This document shows, in pieces, positions 56,440-64,000 of a stretch of 64,000 nucleotides of DNA. Under the pieces are notes generated by a model. That model had not been told where the DNA came from, ran no database searches, and saw nothing but the letters and a program-made list of their open reading frames with translations. The DNA lies in assembly GCA_037447655.1 (NCBI GenBank), contig JBBHKE010000793.1:303597-367596 (forward strand), given 5' to 3'. The position numbers were made by a program, and so were the translations under genes. Positions within the stretch are counted from its first letter, which is position 1, and every line of letters begins with the position of its first letter. Origin of the DNA: Zygnema cylindricum (taxonomy: Eukaryota; Streptophyta; Zygnematophyceae; Zygnematales; Zygnemataceae).

Positions 56440-56760
56440 GAGGAGAGGGAAGAGGGAAGAGGGAGAGGGAGAGGGGAGAGGGAGAAGGAGAGGGAGAGGG
56501 AGAGGAAAGAGGGAGAAGGAGAGGGAGAGGGAGGGGAAGAGGGAGAGTGGAGAGGGAGAGGGAGAGAAGAAGTGGAGGAGAGAAAAAGAAGGTTGTCAAA
56601 TTAGACAAAAAGATGAAACGAAACGCCAGATAGAATCTGAGGAAGGACATCCAAGCGGTAAGGAGAGAGAGAGGGGGAGGGAGAGAGACAGACTGAGAGA
56701 GGGGGAGAAGGAGAGAGAGGGGTGGAGGGAGGGAAGGGGAGGGAGGGAGAGGAAAAAAAA
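56440..56760 (+). repeat. GAGAGG-type purine microsatellite
   Basis: Imperfect GGGAGA/GAGAGG repeats, with a non-repeat island at about 56580-56660. They generate long Glu/Arg/Gly and Pro/Leu/Ser frames on both strands that I do not consider genes. Confidence 0.9.
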
Positions 56761-57064
56761 CGACTTTAGGGTAGGAGGTACATCTACATTTGTAACATTT
56801 GTAAACTTCCATTTTCGCGCGATTCCCAAATGTCAAAACTTTTCCTTTTTTTCCGCGCGGTTTTTTAGTCCGTACGATTATAATAAATTTCAAATGATTC
56901 GATACTGTAGTTCCGGCCTCTTTCGAACCGCGCGACGCGCAGTTTTACCAAACGACTTGTACTATTTGTACGGACACGTCGTACAAAATGTACGTTTTAC
57001 GGACGCGACGGTTTGCTCGCCCGTTCTGTCCGTACAGATGTACCAGATCGCATTGAAATATTGA

Positions 57065-58121
57065 ATGTACGAACCCAATCTCTGACGGTTTGGAAATGCC
57101 ACGTCAGCATATTGTACCGTTCGCGTGTGGATATTCATCATTCGTACGGATCTCGTTTTTCGTGAATTATGTAAAAAAAAAAAAAAAGCGAAATTTCATG
57201 AAATTGAGTGATGTGACTAATCGACGAGGAGTCAAACTGTACGGATGATTTTCGGCGGTGGCGGTTAATCATAATCGTACGGAAACGTTCTGAACCGACT
57301 TTTTGTCTTTTCATGGATCTGGAGGACTCAACCAAACTACCTCGTTTCTCATTGGTCCACGTGTTGGCACGTAGATGCTGTCCGCACGTCCGGTCGGAAA
57401 AAATAGTAGCTCGCTTACGTCATCCTATCCGCAAAGCTTGTCAACGACAAAACGACAAAACGACCGCGCATTTAATGCCCTGTTGATATTTTCCGAATAA
57501 ATATTCCGATAAAATTTGTGTTTGAAGAGGACGGTTGGTGACTGCGCGGAAGTTTCCAGCGGCGTCTATCGGACTTCTCTTGTCCGTCAACGTATGACTA
57601 TACCTTGTGGAAAATAATATTTTATACCCCCTTTGTACCTTGATACTTTTCCTATCGCACGTTTTGAATTAAATAATTTTCATTTTCAAAATGTGGTCTT
57701 ACGTCCGTTATTAATTTACGGTTAGGGTAAAGTTCCATTAAACGAAAAGTGAGGTTGTTTACAGAAATTCGGACATCTCCGTACTAAGCTGTACCTCTTA
57801 TTTTGTTTTTATTGGATCGGGAAAATAACATTACAGTGAATCTCGCCAATATTCTCCATAAGTTAACAAGGACCGTTGGATATTTTTCGCGAAACATGCT
57901 TTTCGATTGTTAAAAAAACATTGTAATTGGTGATGTACCTCGCGAGGTACATCACCAATTTTTTGGAGCCGTGGCACGTTCGATAAGGAACGTACGTGTC
58001 AAGGTGGCAACCAACGGAAATCAAAAAAATTCTCACACGATATACGCATTCAAAAATCCAACTAAAAATACAAACGACATGTCGTAACGCACTTTCGTCA
58101 CGCTATTTTTGTTAGCACCCA
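57065..58121. other. No supported gene; contains a perfect palindrome
   Basis: Moderately CG-containing unique-looking sequence. The only structure noted is the 36-bp palindrome at 57925-57960. Confidence 0.4.
57925..57960. repeat. Perfect 36-bp palindrome
   Basis: AATTGGTGATGTACCTCG followed immediately by its exact reverse complement, with no spacer (centre CG|CG). Confidence 0.95.
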
Positions 58122-58124
58122 TTA

Positions 58125-59078
58125 GGGCGTGTTCCCATGTGTTCAAGTAAGGGTTTTTTTCCATCGTTTTCACAAAAAATGGGACTTTCAACGAGAAAAT
58201 ATTACGCCGTACTAAAAATGGGCAAAAACACAAGTACATTTTGCGTCCTCTTGGAACTTGAAGGTACGGCAATTTGGCGTTATTATCATCTCGAGCCACT
58301 TCCAGCTCATCTTCACACTTGCACTGGAATCAAATCGCGATCTGTTTTTAACCAAAATAACACCCCATAGACGAATAGAAAACAGTTATTGCACGCGTGA
58401 AACGTCTTCGAAACTTTTTGAACGAGGGAGAGTACACGCTATTTTTTTACATGCTCGTCACGCGCGTGTACGTACAAAAATGACAAGCATGCACGGAAAA
58501 AAAATCGTTGGGGTCTCGGACCTCCACTTTTATTCATGGGTCCTTTGCAAAAATTTACAACGTCCTCGTCTCTCCCCATCTTTTTCATTCGACTGCTTCT
58601 CTTTCTCTCATCTCTAAATGGAATGCATCAATAATAGTATTAAATGAAAGATATATTTTTTTCCTTTTTTGTTTAATATTTTTGGTCTCATTTTGATGGC
58701 ATATCGAATGATAAATGGTAAGAAAAAAAAATCGGAAAGCCATGGCGGAAAGTTTACGTGTTGATGACGTCACAAGGTAGCATGACTTCGCGATGTCACA
58801 AAACCCTAAACATCTACAATGTCACAAAAACTCGACGTCTACAACCGTCGCCGTTTTTGTAGACGTCATTAATTTTAGGAAGTTTCGTAGTCGTCTACAT
58901 TTCGTTTCGTACTATCGTAGGCTGTTGCATATTTTGTAGACGTCTACACTTGGCACATATATGAAGTAATGAAGGCGCAAGTAATGATTGACATTAAAAC
59001 ACTTTGAAAAGTACACCATAAAATTTGAGCTAAATCCAAAGTAACATTTCAAATTTTCGGTTACATGGGAACACGCCC
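58125..59078. mobile_element. PIF/Harbinger-type non-autonomous element
   Basis: Terminal inverted repeats GGGCGTGTTCCCATGT (58125-58140) and ACATGGGAACACGCCC (59063-59078) are flanked by TTA on both sides (58122-58124, 59079-59081). G-rich ends with a 3-bp TTA/TAA duplication are characteristic of PIF/Harbinger. The 954-bp interior has no transposase. It contains several GTAGACGTC motifs around 58800-58950. Confidence 0.8.
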
Positions 59079-59081
59079 TTA

Positions 59082-62063
59082 GTCACATTATTTCAAGCAA
59101 CGCTCATTCTTCACACGCAAAAAAAAGAACCCTAAAAAAATGAGAAACAGCAGTATCTAACAAGGCGTTTGCAAAAAGTACAAAAGTTGTCTTGCACGAT
59201 GACTTGGTACGCACGTACATGGTTTGTAAATGAAGATTTTTTGCTCGATGATAAAATCATTGAGAACTCACGTGGTACCACCCACTAAATTATAAACACG
59301 TGGATTGCAAACTCTGCGCAATGGAACTTTGTTCAAATTGTAACATTCTGTAATGTTGGCCATACAATTACAGAATGTCCTAATGGAACTTCACCCTTAC
59401 ACGCACAGAGGAGTATTTGTGTACAGACGTCACGAAAGTACAATATGGGTTTCAAACAAGCCTCAACACATTTGTGGGACCTTCGACACCTCTTGGGATC
59501 GGGAATGTGAAATACGGTTTTTTGTTTAGGGTTGTATTTTTCATAAGAAAAAAACAAAAACAGGTAAGATAAACCCTAACATACGGTCATGCGGAGAATA
59601 CGGGCGACGTAGGCGCCTCCGGCAATCCTGCGGGGCCAAAAAGTAAGTTACAAGATCTAGTACTGTACACTACTTTAAACCTTTTGCAATGTTCAACGCT
59701 GCCGATTTCCCTCTTTGTCGATTTCCCATGTGTATGCCATGCCACCATGGTGATATTTTGGATCCGGTAATTTTTCTTCCTCGCACGAGTCAACAACATT
59801 CGGAAACTTACTCTTTCACGTGCAAACATTTCACACATCTTCGCGCAAAGTTCTCAAAAGTGTGAACTCACACTACAGTATTGGTACGGACTACTATGTT
59901 GGTCATGTGTGAACAACTTACTATTCGATTGGCACGAAACAACACGATTTAGTGCAAAACCTGACCATATTTTTTTGGTATTTTTTAGGCGTAATTAGTT
60001 GTTGGAATCTAATTGGTCCGCAGGTGTTTTTTTTCTTTTAACATAATGTCTGACATGGGAATTGAAACGAATCAGCCTCAGAATTAAAATGAACCATAGA
60101 GAAAAATCCATGGTGACGGTTAGCAAAATGGTCATATAAGCAAACCAAGCATTGGCAGGAATAATTTCCTTGGCGGCACTTGACGAAAGTTGAAAATCTG
60201 AGGAGACATTCCACATGTGATATTTAGGTTGCTTACGATATTTGACTAATTAGATGTGACTTAAGATAGACATTGGAGGCCTTTCATTATTTTTTGGGCG
60301 ATTCTTGCGGATTAAGACAAATTCTATTTAATTTCGGCCAGAATTTAGTTGAATAGGCTAGAATTTTTCATTTTTTTTGTATTTTATTGAATGGATAGGG
60401 TATTCGATGTTCAATGTATAAAAAGGAGCTTTTTGGTTATCATCGATGAATTCGGAATTTTTTTTTAAAAAACTTGAATTTGGGAGCCCAGACAACTAGG
60501 AAATTCCCAAAGATATGAGCTGAGAGCATTTTCTTAGGGGCATCAATTTTCTCTGTGTGAACATGATTTTGTTTGATATGTGATCGCTTTAGTGTGTAGT
60601 AAAGCAGGGTACGAAGTGAAACGTGAGGGGTTGCATACCCTCTCTCCACGCTCTCAATCTAGGTGTGTACTCGACCCTTGCGTGGATCTTGTGTTTTTGC
60701 AAGGCGTTGAAAGAACATTAGGGGATGTAGTTTTCATGTACCCTACGTACACATGCGGCATTACATCTTAGTGTTGCGGCTTGGGATATAACGACCTTTA
60801 AAGGATGCCATTACGCTCATCGACCAATCGACAAATTTGTAACATTTTCCTTAGAGATACTTGGGACATTCGACTCGTCGTTCGACATCTTCATCCGTGA
60901 TTGCGCTTGGCGGTCTTTTGAAGTTCGAAGACTTAGTAGCCCTTCCCCAACTCTCATTTCAACTTTTCTCCCTAACGTGTATTTATTGCGTTCCAATAGT
61001 CTTAAACATTAGCAACTATCCGACAAAACACTCTAGTGAATAATGATCATGGAATCCAAGTCTTACCTCGGCGCCATTTAGTGCACATTGATGATATTTG
61101 TTATTCCGACCTTTAATGTGGTCTTGTTTGGGGTTTTTGCCGGACGAGCCATTTTGTCCTTTAGAGTTTGTGTATAACTTTTTTTTTATTGCTCTTTTAG
61201 TTTGTTTTGGTGTTTGTTTTCCTTTTTTTTGTTAAAGATGTTGTTGCTCTTAGTGTTGATTAGCTTTTGTAGCTTTTGATCATACGTTTTAGTTTTCCAC
61301 CTATCGCCTTCAATGGTATTGAACAATTTTCAATTTCAATCAATTTTTGTACATAGATGATTTAACCATCGCGTTGATAATAAACTTTTCTTCTCCTTTT
61401 AACTATTCTAGGTGTATTTTACTAGAATTGGTACGTTGTCATATCATTTCGTATTGTTTTCTCATTATTTTTTGTTGTGTTGTGCATCGTTAGCCTTTGC
61501 CGATGATCGATAAATTGATATGTACCTTTTTCATCTTATCTACACTCAATATAATGCCATGGTAGGTTTATTACTTAAAGTTATTGTTTGCTTTAATATG
61601 CCGATTTTAACACTATCACAACAAATTGAAGGTACAATGTGTACACTTGTAATTTTCTATCCTTTACATTTGATACAATTTTTTTGTACTTAAAACTTTG
61701 TTTTCGCACAAAGTATGGACTGCAATTGAGATATGACATATCATAAAATTTGTACAGTAAAATATCATACACTATAAATTATTTAGTATGAAATTATTAT
61801 ATTCTTGCATTTTTAGAGGTAAAAAGTCGTTGGTCGTGGAGCGATATACCAGACTCCCTTTCATTTCGTAGAACGATAATGTCAATTGTAGAAATTATCA
61901 CTGTAAGAAATTTAATGATGCTCAACCTTATTTTTTTTAAAAACACCTTTATTGTGAATCTATTAGAGATTCTCTATTCGATAATATTTGTTTCAGCAAC
62001 CGCGAACTAATCGCTTTATGCACGCGGTAGATCGCCACCGTTCTCAATTGTACAAAATGAAAA
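59082..62063. other. No supported gene
   Basis: Only short frames. 61490-61560 resembles the left end of the hAT-like family (GTTGTGTTGTGCATCG, GATCGATA). 62064-62065 is the TA next to a MITE. Nothing else is recognised. Confidence 0.4.
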
Positions 62064-62065
62064 TA

Positions 62066-62254
62066 CATCGTGTATCTGTATTATGTTAATTATTTTTTTT
62101 TGCCACTTAAAACATCGTTTCTCCATAAATACTTATCTTGTTTTCAAATGGAGTCTACCAATCAAAAAATGAAAATCTTGACTATCGATTGCAACTTTCA
62201 AATCCATAATCTGACACGAGTGTACGGAGAAAATATGTTTTAAGTGGCAAAAAA
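62066..62254. mobile_element. Mariner-like MITE, copy 3, truncated
   Basis: The left end is TACATCGTGTATCTG. The sub-terminal pair CCACTTAAAACATCGTTTCTCC and GGAGAAAATATGTTTTAAGTGG matches the other two copies. The right terminus is missing where the hAT-like element begins at 62256. Confidence 0.65.
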
Positions 62255-62255
62255 C

Positions 62256-62640
62256 TAGTGTTATGCATCGGTAGTCATTCGCCGATAACATATACGTTTT
62301 TGTTTTAGGCCTACCGATAATGCATATATTGGCACAATATGTCAATACCGGTGTTAATGTAGCAAAACCTGATAATATCGGTTTTTTTATCGCGGTAACA
62401 CCAGTTCGGTAACTATTGGTGATAATTGTACGGTTTATACCATACATTTGTACAGTTTACTCTGTTGTACAGAACTGACGTTCTTACATTATAAAAGTAG
62501 GGAATAGATTGTTAAAAGTGGCTTACATAGTGAAAAGTATAATACAGTATATTATAAAGCATTATTATATAGCGTACTATATTTTTTTTTACTTATCGTT
62601 GATAAAAAAATTGTTGGTCTCAGAGCGATATATAAGAACC
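62256..62640. mobile_element. hAT-like element, right-truncated
   Basis: Begins TAGTGTTATGCATCGG. It follows the same order as 17725-18250: ATATTGGCACAATAT, ATATCGGTTTTTTTATCGC, GGTGATAATTGTA and TATTATATAGCGTACTATATTTTT. No right terminus is seen. Confidence 0.55.
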
Positions 62641-62884
62641 CTTCTGTAAAAGAGGCAACAATACACCACAACACGTCACAGTGCACAGCGGAAAACACCA
62701 AGGATCTCCCCGTAGCAACAGCAGGAGCACACAGAACTCACAGACAAGATTGGGATTTATTACTTGAAAGAGAGTACAAGGTTACGCTAGCTGTGTCAGT
62801 CTACTTGAGGTCCCTATTCACCAGGTCTACTTGACTATTTAAACTAACTGCTAGTCAACCTAATACTCTACAGCTGTACACGTG

Positions 62885-63930
62885 TGTAGAAATTAATGGT
62901 TTTAAGTATTTTCTAGGTCTGAATAGAAAGAAAGAAGCCGAGGCAGTCTACCTCTAACTTCTCTCTCCAACTCAAACTTGTCGCAGTCACTGAGAAATCG
63001 GAGAGGAAGCTAGAGCCATGGCTACCTAGGCTATCCTGAGGTTTACGGGAAATTTATATTAGTTCGGGTTTATTTATTTAAAAGGTATGTGCCGGCGGCA
63101 GGAATTGATCCTTGTACCTACCGGCCGGCAGACAGGGAATAGCCGGTAGCCTTAGCCGTTAAGTCTAGGAGTCATGATACGTAGTATATAGTTTGATAGT
63201 TATTTAAATAGGTACACGTACGATTATTCATTTAACTATAATAGATTACGGGATACATAGATCCGGTAATATATAAAGTACGGATTACGGTACGGACTAT
63301 AAATCAATACCGCGCATTTGTTTCGTAAATGAAACAAATACCGCACATGTATTTATTACGGCTACGATTAAATTAGATTCTCATCGGACGGCCGCAATTA
63401 GCGCCGAGATCGCGGAGGAAGTTTTCGGCGGTTTGTGGCCATCGCCACATCGGATGACGCGTGGCGAAATTTCGTTGGATCGTGGAATCCCCGGAGATTA
63501 TGGCATCGAATCCGGATATGACATGTGTCGACATTTAGGCCTTGTCGTACAATGTCCGTACCTAAAGTACACCGGCAGCTGTACTTTTGCGTACGGAACT
63601 CAATTCTGATTGGTTCCGTACATCAGTAGATAGAGTCTGTGAGAGAGATAGGACTTAGAAAAATTAGGAGATAGGACCCTCTCTCCCAGAGAGCTTCTGT
63701 ACAAAAGGTCAACTTTGACCCTCCATAACTTACTGCTCAAGGGAGCAAATTCAAAGATTCTTTTTGCTATCGACTTAGGGGAGTCTTGTCTTCACAGGGG
63801 TGAAGTTGGTCAGAGTTTTTGTCTGTCAGGGTGGCAGTTATTTTTGCAGAAACACAAATGGGTCAGGGTTATCCTAGAGGCTTCTTGGAAGCTGTCCACT
63901 CTGAGGACTTATGGAGGTCTTTGAGTTTCA
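62885..63930 (+). repeat. 5' LTR of copia element H
   Basis: Starts TGTAGAAATT then AAGTATTTTCTAGGTCTG, has GAGCCATGGCTACC, GGCGGTTTGTGGCC and GATTCTTTTTGCTA, and ends GAGTTTCA directly at the primer site. The U5 ATG is at 63911. The minus strand at 63090-63165 is tRNA-like (GGATCAATTCC B-box-like, TAACGGCTAAGG A-box-like). Confidence 0.8.
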
Positions 63931-64000
63931 GGTTATGGGCCCACCCTCTAGGGTACCAATCTTTAATGGAATTGGCTTCATATACTGGGAAAGTATGATG
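63911..64000 (+). CDS. Element H gag N-terminus (runs off window)
   Basis: The open frame starts at the U5 ATG: MEVFEF, then through the LTR end and primer site QVMGPPSRVPIFNGIGFIYW, and continues ESMM to the window edge. It is homologous to the gag N termini of B1, A and E. It is the only plus-strand copy here that is uninterrupted across the junction. The remainder is outside the window. Confidence 0.7.
   Translation, partial: MEVFEFQVMGPPSRVPIFNGIGFIYWESMM
63931..63945 (+). other. Half-tRNA-type primer-binding site of element H
   Basis: GGTTATGGGCCCACC, identical to that of B1, immediately after the LTR end. Confidence 0.8.

Noticed and set aside
56348-56893. A 181-codon minus-strand Pro/Leu/Ser frame
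   Set aside because: Same purine/pyrimidine repeat read on the other strand. Composition artefact.
56234-57064. A 276-codon plus-strand frame rich in Arg, Glu and Gly
   Set aside because: It is produced by the GAGAGG purine repeat and follows no recognisable protein outside it.
60770-61380. Possible end of a LINE (RT-like tail with a following T-rich region)
   Set aside because: No RT motif could be identified in any frame.
1-64000. CRISPR arrays, rRNA genes, bacterial-type operons
   Set aside because: No regularly spaced direct repeats with unique spacers, no rRNA-like sequence, and the gene structure is eukaryotic.

Overview
The window looks like a transposon-dominated nuclear stretch of a plant-lineage genome (land plant or streptophyte alga; species not determinable). 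Reasons: AT-rich DNA with long poly-A/T tracts, GT-AG introns, densely nested Ty1/copia LTR retrotransposons, hAT-, mariner- and Harbinger-type DNA elements, a legume-type (L-type) lectin domain, and a retrotransposon primer-binding site that fits my recollection of the plant initiator tRNA-Met.

Layout. 1-1150: nothing recognised. 1.2-5.5 kb: a very long open frame (1,210 codons from its first ATG) with no recognised family, running into an LTR-like sequence that is repeated at 7.84-8.26 kb. 6.3-7.5 kb: minus-strand copia gag/protease relic. 9.1-16.3 kb: the only cellular gene I can model with confidence, a split gene with lectin exon, Pro-rich exon, second lectin exon and papain-like cysteine peptidase exons. 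All joins from the first lectin exon to the peptidase active site are phase 1. It has an in-frame TAG at the active-site Trp and a 2.8 kb intron holding a copia fragment. 17.7-27 kb: hAT-like and mariner-like elements, tandem repeats, LTR pieces and a broken hAT transposase.

27.2-54.2 kb is one block of nested copia elements. Element A (minus) is interrupted by a solo LTR and by element B1 (plus), which itself carries a solo LTR of A's family with a 5-bp target duplication. Next, a plus-strand element J is interrupted by element E (minus), which is interrupted by the complete element F (minus, TTTAC duplication). A mariner-type MITE sits in J's tail. 54-56 kb is low complexity. 56.1-56.4 kb may hold a small minus-strand gene behind a CT-rich leader. 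57-62.6 kb holds a perfect 36-bp palindrome, a Harbinger-type element with TTA duplications and further MITEs. The window ends inside a plus-strand copia element H (LTR, primer site, gag start).

The most striking shared feature is in the copia elements other than F. In nine LTRs of several families the LTR ends 20, 56 or 59 nt after an ATG, always 2 modulo 3. That start therefore reads in frame through the LTR end and through a primer-binding site complementary to the anticodon arm of initiator tRNA-Met, into gag. Element F uses the usual plant 3'-end primer site instead.
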